Notes: generated by a model from the sequence alone, not told the origin. Shown: positions 8,478-15,993, counted from the first letter of the stretch. The stretch: DNA of 45,184 nt from a virus (IMGVR_UViG_3300021062_000026:1-45184), one strand, 5' to 3'. Translations and numbers: made by a program.

Positions 8478-8792
8478 GTGGCGACATACCCCATCGGTAG
8501 TGTAGGCTCCCCGTCCGTGGGCGACGCCGCCACGCAGCCAGGCTCGGGGCACGACCCCGTGAGCCGCCCCTCGCACTACACGCGAGGGAAGATCGAGGTC
8601 CTGGACTTCATCGAGGACCAGAAGCTCGCCTACCACCTCGGCAACGTCATCAAGTACGTCTGCCGCGCCTCCTACAAAGGACGGGAGATTGAGGACCTCA
8701 GGAAGGCGCGCTTCTACCTCGACCGGCACATCGCGCTCCGGGAAGCCGAGAGCGCCGAGCGCGAAAGCATCGAAGGCCCCTCCGGGCTTTGA
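8478..8792 (+). CDS. DUF3310 family protein (T7 gp1.7 nucleotide kinase-related)
   Basis: This 104-residue protein contains the DUF3310 signature: SRPSHYTRGKIEVLDFIEDQ, then LAYHLGNVIKYVCRASYKG and a helical, charged end (EIEDLRKARFYLDRHI). The family includes T7 gp1.7, described as a nucleotide kinase, and many uncharacterised phage proteins, so a role in nucleotide metabolism is possible. It is the first gene of a rightward four-gene operon. The GTG start lies directly on the expected transcription start of the upstream promoter, predicting leaderless translation. Confidence 0.82.
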   Translation: MATYPIGSVGSPSVGDAATQPGSGHDPVSRPSHYTRGKIEVLDFIEDQKLAYHLGNVIKYVCRASYKGREIEDLRKARFYLDRHIALREAESAERESIEGPSGL

Positions 8793-8793
8793 C

Positions 8794-9027
8794 GTGGCCT
8801 CGTGGGCGCGGGGATTCGAGCCCGCGCGACCCACGAAATGCGAGACCTGTCGCCTTCCCGAGGCGGCCGAGGGCATCCGGATCGCCCTGGAGATGCGCGC
8901 CCGGGGCGAGTTCAAGGGCAAGGTGCGCTCGATCTACCGGATGGCGTGCGAGCAGTTGGGCTACCCCTACAAGTACACGGCCTTCCACTCGCACGTCCAC
9001 AACTGCCTCGGCGGGCTGGGCACTTGA
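8794..9027 (+). CDS. Small Cys/His zinc-binding, DNA-binding-like protein
   Basis: This 77-residue protein begins at GTG 8794, 1 nt after the previous stop; no other usual start codon lies in frame near it. It has KCETCRLPEAAEGI (about residues 15-28) and a C-terminal HSHVHNC, so two Cys and two or three His could hold a zinc ion. The middle helices resemble the small phage proteins with CxxCxLP and a helix-turn-helix that often accompany phosphoesterases. Its stop overlaps the TTG start of the next gene by TTGA. The exact function is unknown; a DNA-binding regulator is the best guess. Confidence 0.7.
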   Translation: MASWARGFEPARPTKCETCRLPEAAEGIRIALEMRARGEFKGKVRSIYRMACEQLGYPYKYTAFHSHVHNCLGGLGT

Positions 9028-10103
9028 AGAAGCCCCGCTTCGACGTTGCGAAGTGGGCCCGCGAGGAGGGGAACACCGAAGCCCTCGACATTCTCCACGC
9101 CCGGCTCAAGCGCGGCGGCCGCATCCCCTTGGCGGAGGTCGCGGCCGAGATCGGTTGCTCGCGGGGCGCCGTGATCGACCTCTGCGACGCGCTCGTCGAG
9201 CAGTCGCTCAACGTCAAGGTCCACGGGGACGTGATCGTCCTCGTGCGCAAGCCGGCCCCGCGCACGCTCGAAAACCTCAAGTTCATCTCGGACAAGAACG
9301 GCCGGCACCGATTCGGGATCATCTCGGACACCCACTACGGGTCGAAGTGCGCGCGCGAGGACGTAGCGACCGACCTCTACGACTGGTTCGCCTCGGAGGG
9401 GATCGAGAACGTCCTGCTCGCCGGGAACTGGATCGACGGCGAGGGCCACGACAACGACCACGAGCTCTTGCCCGACTGCCACGGGCTCCAGCCGCAGGTC
9501 GACTATTTCGTCGAGAACTTCCCCGAGAAGAAGGGCATCACGACGTGGTTCGTCTCCGGCGACGACCACGAGGGCTGGTACGCCAAGCGCGAAGGGATCG
9601 ACGTCGGGCGGCTGCTCGTCAGCTCCGCGCGCGAGTACGGGCGCCACGACCTGCGCGACTGCGGCTACAAGGAGGCCTTCTTCTCGCTGGAGCACGCGAA
9701 GACGGGCGCCTCGTCCAAGCTCTGGCTGGACCACCCCGGCGGCGGCAGCGCGCACGCGACGAGCTGGACGATGCAGAAGATCGTCCGCTCGCTCCAGCCC
9801 GGCGAGAAGCCCGCGATCATGTGCAGCGGGCATCTCCACAAGCTCATCTACTTCATCGAGCGCGGGGTCCACGTGATCGGCGCCGGCTGCACCAAGGACC
9901 AAGACACCTGGGGCCGCAAGAAGGGGCTCCAGTACGACGTGGGCGGCTGGATCATCGAGCCGCGACAGGACGAGCGGGGCGCGGTCGTCGAGGTCAAGAC
10001 GGCCCTGCGGCAGTGGTTCGACCGGGGCTACTACAACGGCGCCTTCAACATGGCCGGGCCGATCCGGAAGGTGCGCGCGCCGGGCGGGAGAGCGAAGCGG
10101 TGA
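9024..10103 (+). CDS. HTH-calcineurin-like metallophosphoesterase
   Basis: This 359-residue protein combines an N-terminal winged-helix-like segment (IPLAEVAAEIGCSRGAVIDL, residues 34-53) with a calcineurin-like phosphoesterase domain. The metal motifs appear in order: D-T-H (102-104), GNWIDG (134-139, with Asn replacing the first Asp of the usual GDxxD), GDDHE (179-183) and GHLHK (269-273). Such enzymes hydrolyse phosphodiesters or nucleotides using two metal ions. TTG at 9024 is taken as start because it overlaps the previous stop (TTGA) and the protein then opens KKPRFDVAKW, similar to the reading just before its neighbour. The HTH suggests action on DNA, but the substrate is unknown. Confidence 0.87.
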   Translation: MKKPRFDVAKWAREEGNTEALDILHARLKRGGRIPLAEVAAEIGCSRGAVIDLCDALVEQSLNVKVHGDVIVLVRKPAPRTLENLKFISDKNGRHRFGIISDTHYGSKCAREDVATDLYDWFASEGIENVLLAGNWIDGEGHDNDHELLPDCHGLQPQVDYFVENFPEKKGITTWFVSGDDHEGWYAKREGIDVGRLLVSSAREYGRHDLRDCGYKEAFFSLEHAKTGASSKLWLDHPGGGSAHATSWTMQKIVRSLQPGEKPAIMCSGHLHKLIYFIERGVHVIGAGCTKDQDTWGRKKGLQYDVGGWIIEPRQDERGAVVEVKTALRQWFDRGYYNGAFNMAGPIRKVRAPGGRAKR

Positions 10104-10408
10104 AGCGCGCCGCGCTCCGTCGCGACCTCGCGGTCCTGCGCAAGCGCGTCCCGCCCATGTGGCCCGTGGTCGTACGGCGCCGGGCCCTCAAGAAGCGCTG
10201 GGGCTCCTGCTCTTTCCACAGAGAGTCCACGCCGCACTTCGCGATCTCGCTCGATCCGACGCTGGAGGGCGACTTTCTGCGCTGGACGTTACTTCACGAG
10301 TGGAGTCACGCCTTGAGTTGGACCAGCGAGCACCCGAGCGTAGCCGATCACGGCCCGGAGTTCGGGCTCGCCTACGCGCGGGTCTACTCGGCGCTGATCG
10401 AGCCCTAG
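10100..10408 (+). CDS. Minimal SprT/YgjP-type zinc metallopeptidase
   Basis: This 102-residue protein carries the HExxH zinc motif (HEWSH, residues 66-70) and a third likely ligand in HGPEF (His 84). A preceding RWGSCS (33-38) is characteristic of the SprT-like/YgjP (DUF45) group. It is shorter than cellular members, close to the catalytic core alone. The GTG start overlaps the phosphoesterase stop (GTGA), so the two are translationally coupled. Cellular SprT-type enzymes process DNA-protein crosslinks; by analogy this one could strip proteins from phage or host DNA, which is inference. Its TAG overlaps the stop of the convergent gene within one CTAG. Confidence 0.8.
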   Translation: MKRAALRRDLAVLRKRVPPMWPVVVRRRALKKRWGSCSFHRESTPHFAISLDPTLEGDFLRWTLLHEWSHALSWTSEHPSVADHGPEFGLAYARVYSALIEP

Positions 10409-10680
10409 GGCTTCTCCTCGGGCGTGGGCGCGGCGTCGTCGGTGTCTCTGCCGATCGACTGTAGCGCGAAGGACAGGTACTCCTTCTCCACGGCGCCGAG
10501 CTTGTCCAGCAGCTCCAGCACCGCGCGCGCGAGGGCGGGCTCGCGGTGGGCTGCGGCGATGACCCACGGTGCGACTGTGACCTCTCCATGCTCGTTCAGC
10601 GCAGCGACCGCTCGCGCATGCACGGAGTGGTCATCCGCGAGCGCCGCCTCGGCGAGCTTCCGGATCTCGGCTCGGTCCAT
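10405..10680 (-). CDS. Small helical hypothetical protein (last gene of leftward operon)
   Basis: This 91-residue, mostly helical acidic protein begins MDRAEIRKLAEAALADDHSV and ends TDDAAPTPEEKP. The ATG overlaps the stop of the upstream secreted-protein gene by one base (TGATG). Its stop shares the CTAG with the convergent metallopeptidase gene. The repeated helix pattern (AVAALNEHGEVTVAPWVIAAA, AVLELLDKLGAVEKEY) could be HEAT-like, but no family is recognised and no catalytic motif is visible. Confidence 0.65.
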   Translation of the reverse strand: MDRAEIRKLAEAALADDHSVHARAVAALNEHGEVTVAPWVIAAAHREPALARAVLELLDKLGAVEKEYLSFALQSIGRDTDDAAPTPEEKP

Positions 10681-11222
10681 CACTGGAAGGATACCGTCCC
10701 GTTCACCGTCACCAAGCACCCGTGCTGCGTCGCGAGCGCGCCCGTGGTCCCGGAGATGCCCGTGGGGCTGTCCGTGGCGCGGATCCAGAGCACGACGCGG
10801 CGTCCCGCCCAAGGAGCCGCCGGGCCGCCGCTGGAGGCGCTGTAGAGTCCCGAGAGCAGCGCCGAGCCCGAGCTCGGACCCGCGAAGTCGATCGTCCCGT
10901 CCCAGACGGAGAGGCCAGCGAACGAGGTCGCAGGCGCGCCCACGCTCGCGGAGACGAGCGCCGAGGCCCCGATCCCGACCTCGACCTTGGCCGTCGCGGG
11001 AGCGAACGTCGCGGTGCCTCCGGTCAAGAGCGAGAGGTTCTCGACGGCGCGCCAGCGGTCGGCCTGGCCGTCGATCGAGATCAGCGCGCTCGTGGCTCCG
11101 GGGTTCGGCCCGGCGATCGTCACCGTGGCGGTCTCGCCGACGTTGAGCGTGGCGGAGAAGGTGCGGGTCTGCGCGGGGGCGAGCGGGGCGAGCAGGAACA
11201 GGGCGAGAAGCAGTCGGGTCAT
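10680..11222 (-). CDS. Secreted beta-rich hypothetical protein
   Basis: This 180-residue protein has a clear signal peptide (MTRLLLALFLLAPLAPAQ, cleavage likely near residue 17) and a mature part rich in Gly, Ala, Ser and Thr with alternating hydrophobic residues. That suggests an exported beta-sandwich protein. No cysteine pair or enzyme motif is apparent. It sits inside an early-type leftward operon of small proteins, an unusual place for a secreted phage product. It may change the host envelope or act as a lysogenic conversion (moron) protein; this is inference from the signal peptide and location only. Confidence 0.7.
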   Translation of the reverse strand: MTRLLLALFLLAPLAPAQTRTFSATLNVGETATVTIAGPNPGATSALISIDGQADRWRAVENLSLLTGGTATFAPATAKVEVGIGASALVSASVGAPATSFAGLSVWDGTIDFAGPSSGSALLSGLYSASSGGPAAPWAGRRVVLWIRATDSPTGISGTTGALATQHGCLVTVNGTVSFQ

Positions 11223-11265
11223 GGTCTCTCTCAGGGAACAGGGTTAGGGGAAGCCACGGTGTCTC

Positions 11266-11445
11266 TCAGGGGGTGTGCGGGGGTGGGGCCTCGTGGGGCT
11301 CCAGCTTCTTGCGATGCCGGTGCATGCGGTTGTTCCGGCAGTAGCCGCACGAGCCGTTGCTTCGGCATGAAGAGTCGGCGGCCCGCGAACCGCGGTACGG
11401 CTTGCGCGCGCGGTGCTTCCGGCGAACGTTCTTGCCGGCGCTCAC
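11266..11445 (-). CDS. Small basic Cys-rich protein
   Basis: This 59-residue, Arg/Lys/His-rich protein starts at GTG 11445, overlapping the HNH gene stop by GTGA. The centre has three cysteines (SSCRSNGSCGYCRNNRMHRHR) that could bind zinc with the histidines. The strong positive charge suggests nucleic acid binding. No family is recognised. The coupling to an HNH nuclease gene may mean a shared role. Confidence 0.62.
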   Translation of the reverse strand: MSAGKNVRRKHRARKPYRGSRAADSSCRSNGSCGYCRNNRMHRHRKKLEPHEAPPPHTP

Positions 11446-11798
11446 GCTCGTTCCTCCTCTCCGAGGGCGCGGCGCGCTCTGGTCCGGGCCGCGTTCGCTT
11501 GGTGGTGGTCCTTGTCGTAGAGCAGGTGGCAGCGCTGGCACATCGCCTTGAGGTTCGTGTCGGCGACGTTCTCCGGCGTGTGGTCGAGGTGGGCGACGGT
11601 CAGCACGACTTTGCCCTTGGCGAAGGTCGCGGATTGGCCGTGAACCTCGACGCAGCGGCGCGGCCCCGGCGTCGTCCGATGCAGGCCGCACTCGCCTTCG
11701 CACTCGCAGCGTCCGGCGGCGCGCTGGAAGCGGATGCGGTCGGAGATCGCGCGCCAGTTGCCGGGATAGCGGGCGCGGTTCTCAGGACGGATCGGCAT
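11442..11798 (-). CDS. HNH endonuclease-like protein
   Basis: This 118-residue protein has the HNH layout: cysteines at the N-terminal side (CECEGECG), then VAHLDHTPENVADTNLKAMC and CQRCHLLYDKDHH. His-Leu-Asp-His, the central Asn and the C-terminal His match the beta-beta-alpha metal fold, with structural zinc cysteines around it. Small phage HNH proteins act as nicking or packaging-associated nucleases or as homing remnants. This one sits in an early-type operon away from the terminase. The start ATG 11798 gives MPIRPENRARYPGNW; a longer reading upstream overlaps the next gene and looks noncoding. Confidence 0.78.
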   Translation of the reverse strand: MPIRPENRARYPGNWRAISDRIRFQRAAGRCECEGECGLHRTTPGPRRCVEVHGQSATFAKGKVVLTVAHLDHTPENVADTNLKAMCQRCHLLYDKDHHQANAARTRARRALGEEERA

Positions 11799-12141
11799 GT
11801 CGTTCTTCTCCGAGGGCGCGGCGCAGCGCGGAGCGAGAGGCGGCGTCGAGGACGGGGACGCCCTGCCTGTCATCACATAGGTACTGACGCGAGTGCGGCC
11901 CGCCGAAGAACTCCCAACGGCCGCCGCCTGACCGCGCAATGAGCACCAGTCCCTTGGCACGCCAGAGCAAGCGTGCATCGTCCCTCTCGGCTCTAGCCTC
12001 TTCGAGCTCCTGGCGGAGGGCGGAGAGCTCGGAGCGGGCGCGGCACGCCACGCAGTCGTCTGCCGGGTTCTTGTGGCCGGCTCGGGCCAGCACGGCGGCG
12101 ATCGCGCTCGTCTCCGGCGTGCTCGGCTCAGGGGCGCTCAC
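11782..12141 (-). CDS. Hypothetical protein with CxxC and coiled-coil segment
   Basis: This 119-residue protein has a CVAC motif near residue 31, a helical charged stretch (ELSALRQELEEARAERDDAR, about 37-56) and a compact Trp/Phe/Gly-containing end (GGRWEFFGGPHSRQYLC). The GTG start at 12141 overlaps the preceding stop. The 17-nt overlap with the downstream HNH gene is longer than usual here. Function unknown. Confidence 0.58.
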   Translation of the reverse strand: MSAPEPSTPETSAIAAVLARAGHKNPADDCVACRARSELSALRQELEEARAERDDARLLWRAKGLVLIARSGGGRWEFFGGPHSRQYLCDDRQGVPVLDAASRSALRRALGEERHADPS

Positions 12142-12323
12142 GGGCGCGCCTCGTCGGAGTGGATCCACTGGCCGCAGTCGAGGCACTTCCACTCGAACAG
12201 GCTGGTCTCCTCGTCGATCCAGCGCTTCTCGGGGAACGGATCCATGTGCCCGCCCGCATCGTGCTTGATGAGCGCGCAGCGCAAACGAGCAAGAAGCCGC
12301 CGCAGGGTGCTCGGCTCAGGCAT
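12138..12323 (-). CDS. Small zinc-ribbon prophage protein (DUF1660-like)
   Basis: This 61-residue protein begins MPEPSTLRRLLARLRCALI and contains HDAGGH, then WKCLDCGQWIHSDEARP. His and CxxC pairs around aromatic residues are typical of very small prophage zinc-ribbon proteins such as DUF1660. It overlaps both neighbours by a few bases in a tightly packed operon. Function unknown; the family call is by resemblance of the CxxCGxW-type ending. Confidence 0.66.
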   Translation of the reverse strand: MPEPSTLRRLLARLRCALIKHDAGGHMDPFPEKRWIDEETSLFEWKCLDCGQWIHSDEARP

Positions 12324-12603
12324 GGGGAGCCTCGGGGGCCTGAGCGGCCACTTCGTTCCATGCTTCCTGGATCGCACAGAGCACAAGGTGTCGGGCATCG
12401 TCAATCGCGACCTGCATCGGATCGTCGTCGCGGTCGTCGAATTGGCAGAGCATCTCGTCGACCGCATCTGCGAGCTGCTTGGCGGCCTGCGCCAGAACAC
12501 GGAACCGCTCGTCGGAGACCGTCGCCATGTCCGGCCACTTGCCGGCTTTTCCGCGCTGATAACCGCGCATATAGGCGCGTTGCTCGTCCCGCGTCATGCT
12601 CAT
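12316..12603 (-). CDS. Hypothetical acidic helical protein
   Basis: This 95-residue protein begins MSMTRDEQRAYMRGYQRGKAG and continues as a mainly helical acidic protein (LADAVDEMLCQFDDRDDDP). The first ATG (12603) overlaps the upstream stop; a second ATG 6 nt inside is also usable. The opening resembles short phage proteins with a YxRGYxxG motif of unknown role. Confidence 0.6.
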   Translation of the reverse strand: MSMTRDEQRAYMRGYQRGKAGKWPDMATVSDERFRVLAQAAKQLADAVDEMLCQFDDRDDDPMQVAIDDARHLVLCAIQEAWNEVAAQAPEAPHA

Positions 12604-13838
12604 CGGGGAGCCTCGATGGAAAGGGCGCGGACGAGACGATCTTCAAGCAGGCGCTCCTCCAGCGCGTAGCGCCGCTGCGTTTGATCGTGGTCGATGGCCC
12701 GCACGTCAGCCGCGAACCGAACCGAGGCGATGGCCGCACTCAGGTCCGTTCTCGGCACCAGGACGCTCGGCGCCGGCTCCACGGGGGACGGGGAGGGCGG
12801 AGAAGAGGCGTTCGGAGCCATGGGGCTGCCGCCCCCTGGAAACCCCGCTCGGAGCGTCTCGATTTCTCTGCGCAGCCTGCGGCAGCCGCAGATGGTGAGT
12901 CCGTCGCCCTCACGACGGCTCCACTGGCAGCCGACGATGCGGCTCTCCGGGGAATGGAGATCGGTGGCGTGGCCGCACGCTGGGCATGTCGGTTCGGGCA
13001 GGGGGTCCGGGGGCGGCACGCCCCTGGCCCGCTGCGTCTCCTGCTGCGCCTCCACGCGCTCTCTCAGCCCGGCGACCTCCCGGCGAAGGGCGGCGAGGTC
13101 CTCGCGAACGGGCTTCGCGTGCCGCTCCTCGACGTGCGCGCACATGCGGTCCCAGAGCGCGTCAATCTGACGGTCGCGCGGCGTGTCCATGTCGAGGCGC
13201 CCGTGGATCTCGCCGATGCGCGTGTCCAAGGCGCCGAGCACGGGGTTGATGACGTCCTCGGCGATCTCTCGGACCCGCTCCTCGCTGACAGTGGCCGGCG
13301 CGTAGTGGTAGCCATTCGAGCAGAACTGGCTTCCCGGCTCGCCGTCCCGCTTGCCGCAGGTCGAGCACTTCTCCTCGCTCACCGCCTGCGGCTCTGCGGG
13401 GACGGGAGCGGGCGCGACGTGGTAGGATGCGCGCGCGGCCCCTGGCTGCGCCGAACGATCAAGCCCCGCTTGGTCTTCTGACGTAGGCGCAACGGGGGCC
13501 GGTTTACTTCCACCCGGCTCCCCCGCGCTCTCTCTCTGGCTGGGGGTGGCGCGGGCGCGGATCCGCAGACATGCCCAACGGAGCGCGCCGCCCCAATCGC
13601 CGACATCGTGCTCGTCGGGCTCGATCTCGCGCGCGCACGCCTCCCGCTCCTCCCTTGCGCCCCTCTCTCGGCCTTGCGCCTCGGCGGAGCGGAGATCGTC
13701 GAGGTATTCGCTGCGATACAGGGCAAGGGATCCGCTGTAGCCGTCTCGGCACTCCGGAAAGGACCGCTTCACGCGGCGGATCCATCTCTGCTCCGGCGTC
13801 ATCTCGCCCTCGGCGGGCGGCGCGGGGGTGTCGGTCAT
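12600..13838 (-). CDS. Large multi-segment zinc-ribbon hypothetical protein
   Basis: This 412-residue protein is the largest of the leftward operon. It has three visible parts: an N-terminal charged helical region (about residues 1-95, EEREACAREIEPDEHDVGDW), a middle section with CSTCGKRDGEPGSQFCSNGY (zinc ribbon) and a coiled coil (DLAALRREVAGLRERVEAQQ), and a second cysteine cluster (CPACGHATDLHS, GLTICGCRRL). Pro/Ser-rich linkers join the parts. The modular look suggests several small phage domains fused together. No catalytic motif was recognised; a nucleic-acid-binding scaffold is possible. Confidence 0.6.
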   Translation of the reverse strand: MTDTPAPPAEGEMTPEQRWIRRVKRSFPECRDGYSGSLALYRSEYLDDLRSAEAQGRERGAREEREACAREIEPDEHDVGDWGGALRWACLRIRARATPSQRESAGEPGGSKPAPVAPTSEDQAGLDRSAQPGAARASYHVAPAPVPAEPQAVSEEKCSTCGKRDGEPGSQFCSNGYHYAPATVSEERVREIAEDVINPVLGALDTRIGEIHGRLDMDTPRDRQIDALWDRMCAHVEERHAKPVREDLAALRREVAGLRERVEAQQETQRARGVPPPDPLPEPTCPACGHATDLHSPESRIVGCQWSRREGDGLTICGCRRLRREIETLRAGFPGGGSPMAPNASSPPSPSPVEPAPSVLVPRTDLSAAIASVRFAADVRAIDHDQTQRRYALEERLLEDRLVRALSIEAPR

Positions 13839-14353
13839 CGGGTCCTCCAGGCCGCGAGCGCGGCGCGTCCGCTCTCGATGGCTTGTACGAACGTGCGACA
13901 CGAGTGCAGCCCGTCTCGCGTGCCGCCGCAGTCGCATCCGAGATGGTGCCCACGAACCCCTACGCGCGCGTCGTAGTTCTCGATGATCTGCTCCAGGGCG
14001 CCCCGCAGCGCCGCGTGCTCGGCGCGGGCGGCGGCGAGCGTCTGGAAGTCCTCCGCCTCCTCCCACTCGTGCTCGCAGAATCGGAAGCAGCGCTCGACCG
14101 CTCCCGCCTGCGCGCCCGCTCGGGACTCGGGGGCGGGGGGCGGATCGGCTGCGCCGTGCGAGCCGCCGGCCTCTGCCGGATGCTCTGCTTGGAACGCGCA
14201 CCAGGAATCCACTGCGCTCGCAGAGGGGGCGGGGCGCTTGCCGAGCGCTGCGACCTCCATCTGGCATACGTGGCAGAGCCCAGGGCCTCCGCAGCGAGCC
14301 CGCACGCCGTCAGGTCGAGGCACGACGTGTCCGTGTCCGGTGCTCTTCGTCAC
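13835..14353 (-). CDS. Cys/His-rich hypothetical protein
   Basis: This 172-residue protein starts at GTG 14353 (overlap GTGA with the upstream gene). The N-terminal part has CGGPGLCHVCQMEVAALGK (possible metal site), the middle is helical (CEHEWEEAEDFQTLAAARAE) and the end has CDCGGTRDGLHSC. Many small phage proteins in such operons are zinc-containing patchworks of unknown function, and this appears to be one. Confidence 0.6.
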   Translation of the reverse strand: MTKSTGHGHVVPRPDGVRARCGGPGLCHVCQMEVAALGKRPAPSASAVDSWCAFQAEHPAEAGGSHGAADPPPAPESRAGAQAGAVERCFRFCEHEWEEAEDFQTLAAARAEHAALRGALEQIIENYDARVGVRGHHLGCDCGGTRDGLHSCRTFVQAIESGRAALAAWRTR

Positions 14354-14973
14354 CGTCCCTCCTCCCGCGCGCGATGGGCGCGCAGAGCGTCCCAAGCCAC
14401 GAGAATCGCTCGCGCCTGTGCCATCGAGATCAAGCCATCCACGAGCCACGATCGGCGATGCTCCAACTCAGGGCCGGGCGACAGTTGTTCGAGAACATCC
14501 ATCGTCCCCAACCGCGCGATGACGGGCTCGCAGGCTTCCGCAAAGGCGCGATGGGCGCGCAGCTCGGCCAGCAGGGCGGGGAGCGCGTTGCGGGCCGCGA
14601 TGAGCAGGTCCATGTCCGCCTCGCGGCAATCGAGGTCGGAATGCCCGTCCCACGGGTGCCGCGTCGGCGTCAGGACACTCGTCGTCTGGTCCGTGCGTCC
14701 GATGCGGCGCCACGAACAGCTATCCCAAAGCATCCACGGCGCGGGCGTCGCCGCCTTCTCCAGCCGCTCCAGTTCCTCCAGGTCCCCGCGCTCTCCGGGC
14801 TCGGGAGAGGGGGCCGAGAGAGCGGCGCGGAGGGCTTCCATCCTCTCTTCGCGCTCTTGCGAGGCAAAGAACTCGGCTTCGGAGATCGGCCGCCCTTTGA
14901 GCAGCTTGGATAGCGCGTCGTCAGCTTCCAGGACGTCCCGCGCCGCTTCGCGGAGAGAGGGGCGCTCGCTCAC
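14350..14973 (-). CDS. Ead/Ea22-like phage protein
   Basis: This 207-residue protein contains the pattern seen in Ead/Ea22-like phage proteins: LERLEKAATPAPWMLWDS, then a variable loop, then ADMDLLIAARNALPALLAEL and a helical end. In relatives the motif is usually ATPGPW followed by an AARxALPALLxEL helix. Such proteins are common in early, dispensable regions of temperate phages, and their molecular function is not established. The GTG start 14973 overlaps the upstream stop, continuing the coupled series. Confidence 0.7.
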   Translation of the reverse strand: MSERPSLREAARDVLEADDALSKLLKGRPISEAEFFASQEREERMEALRAALSAPSPEPGERGDLEELERLEKAATPAPWMLWDSCSWRRIGRTDQTTSVLTPTRHPWDGHSDLDCREADMDLLIAARNALPALLAELRAHRAFAEACEPVIARLGTMDVLEQLSPGPELEHRRSWLVDGLISMAQARAILVAWDALRAHRAREEGR

Positions 14974-15224
14974 GGGCGGACCTCCGCGTTGCGACGGGCG
15001 CACTCGGCGCGCGCGGCCTCGTAGGCGGGCGCCGGATCGTGCGTCCGGCCCTTGATCCGCCTGACGACCTTGCCCTTCTTGAGGTGGGCTCCGTCCTTCG
15101 TCGGTACCCACTGGAAGACGCCGAGCGTGAACGTCTCCCAGCCCACGAACACCGGGCTCTGTCCGTCTTCGCCGGGCGCGCAGGCTCCGTCGAAGTCCCA
15201 AAGGTAGGCGCGCTTCTCGCTCAC
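14970..15224 (-). CDS. Hypothetical protein
   Basis: This 84-residue protein starts at GTG 15224, overlapping the previous stop by GTGA. It contains KRAYLWDFDGACAPGEDGQS at the N-terminus, an aromatic-rich beta-like middle (VFVGWETFTLGVFQWVPT) and a basic helix near the end (KKGKVVRRIKGRTHD). The WDFDG could suggest a HAD-like start, but the rest is far too short for that fold. Function unknown. Confidence 0.6.
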   Translation of the reverse strand: MSEKRAYLWDFDGACAPGEDGQSPVFVGWETFTLGVFQWVPTKDGAHLKKGKVVRRIKGRTHDPAPAYEAARAECARRNAEVRP

Positions 15225-15655
15225 GGCGTCACGCTCCCTTGGATCTCCGCAGCGGGGGCGGGCAGGGGGACGTAGTGCTTCTCTCGCAGCTTGTGGAACG
15301 CCTCAAGAAGCTCCAGCCGTTCGGAGGATGGGATCGCCAGCGAGGCCGCACACCAGAGCCGGTCGCGCGCTATGTCGGCCTCGGACTCGCGCACTCGGAC
15401 TGTCTTCCCTTGCGGCCCCTCGCTCGCAGGGGAGGCGGCGGCGCGAGTCGTCTCGACCATGCGATCCATCTCGGCGTCGGTGCGCTTGCGATGGCCGCCG
15501 TGGATACCGTCCCACTCGTGCGGGTCCTCCGCCTTCGGCTCCTCTCCCTCGGTGTAGGGAGCGAGGGCGGCGCGCACGGCGGCCGGCTCCAGATGGATCC
15601 GCTGCTCCAAGTAGTCGCAGACGGCGTTGACCTCGGCTCTCGTCAGCCTTCCCAC
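15221..15655 (-). CDS. Hypothetical helical protein
   Basis: This 144-residue protein starts at GTG 15655 (VGRLTRAEVNAVCDYLEQRI), just after the upstream gene. The sequence is mostly charged and helical with a Pro-rich end (HYVPLPAPAAEIQGSVTP). No motif was recognised. The GTG start is preferred because codons further upstream read through the neighbouring gene and lose protein-like character. Confidence 0.58.
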   Translation of the reverse strand: MGRLTRAEVNAVCDYLEQRIHLEPAAVRAALAPYTEGEEPKAEDPHEWDGIHGGHRKRTDAEMDRMVETTRAAASPASEGPQGKTVRVRESEADIARDRLWCAASLAIPSSERLELLEAFHKLREKHYVPLPAPAAEIQGSVTP

Positions 15656-15656
15656 G

Positions 15657-15941
15657 TCAGGACGCTCCTTCCCCGCGGGCCTGGGAGAGCGACTCGGGCA
15701 CGGCTCCGGTTCGACGCACGAGGCAGTCGAGCACGTCAACGAGCCCCAGCTCGTCCCGCCGCACGACCACGTAGCTATCCCCGCTTCGGCGTCCGGCGTA
15801 GCTCTGTGCAGGATCTTGACGGAGTTCGCCCAGCATCTCGGCAACCCACTTGTCCCGCTCGTCCTGACTGATCGGAAAGGCGCCGTCGCGCTCGTCCCAC
15901 TCGACGGCCCACGCCTCTCCCGTCCCCGTCCTCTCGTCCAT
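15657..15941 (-). CDS. First gene of the leftward operon, hypothetical
   Basis: This 94-residue protein (MDERTGTGEAWAVEWDERDG) is followed directly by the next gene. The start ATG 15941 has a perfect AGGAGG 8 nt upstream (15950-15955) and a class 1 promoter upstream of that, so it opens the transcription unit running to 10405. The sequence is acidic with a helical end (ELGLVDVLDCLVRRTGAV). It resembles no family known to me. As the first early gene it may be highly expressed after induction. Confidence 0.7.
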   Translation of the reverse strand: MDERTGTGEAWAVEWDERDGAFPISQDERDKWVAEMLGELRQDPAQSYAGRRSGDSYVVVRRDELGLVDVLDCLVRRTGAVPESLSQARGEGAS

Positions 15942-15964
15942 CGCTCGTGCCTCCTGTGCGCTCT

Positions 15965-15993
15965 ACTCTATCGGCGCGCCCGATGCGTTGCAC
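15965..15993 (-). promoter_or_regulatory. Class 1 early promoter/operator, leftward operon
   Basis: On the minus strand GTGCAA (15993-15988), a 17-nt spacer and TAGAGT (15970-15965) are followed by AGGAGG and ATG 15941. TTGATT lies further upstream (16005-16000) and includes the stop codon of the 39-residue gene. The block closely matches the one before 24317: the CGCATCGG and GCGCCGATA stretches and the ribosome site are conserved at the same spacing. A common repressor is likely. Confidence 0.65.

Noticed and set aside
12159-13481. Plus-strand frame opposite the leftward small-protein operon
   Set aside because: It crosses several overlapping minus-strand genes with GTGA couplings and has noncoding-type composition.
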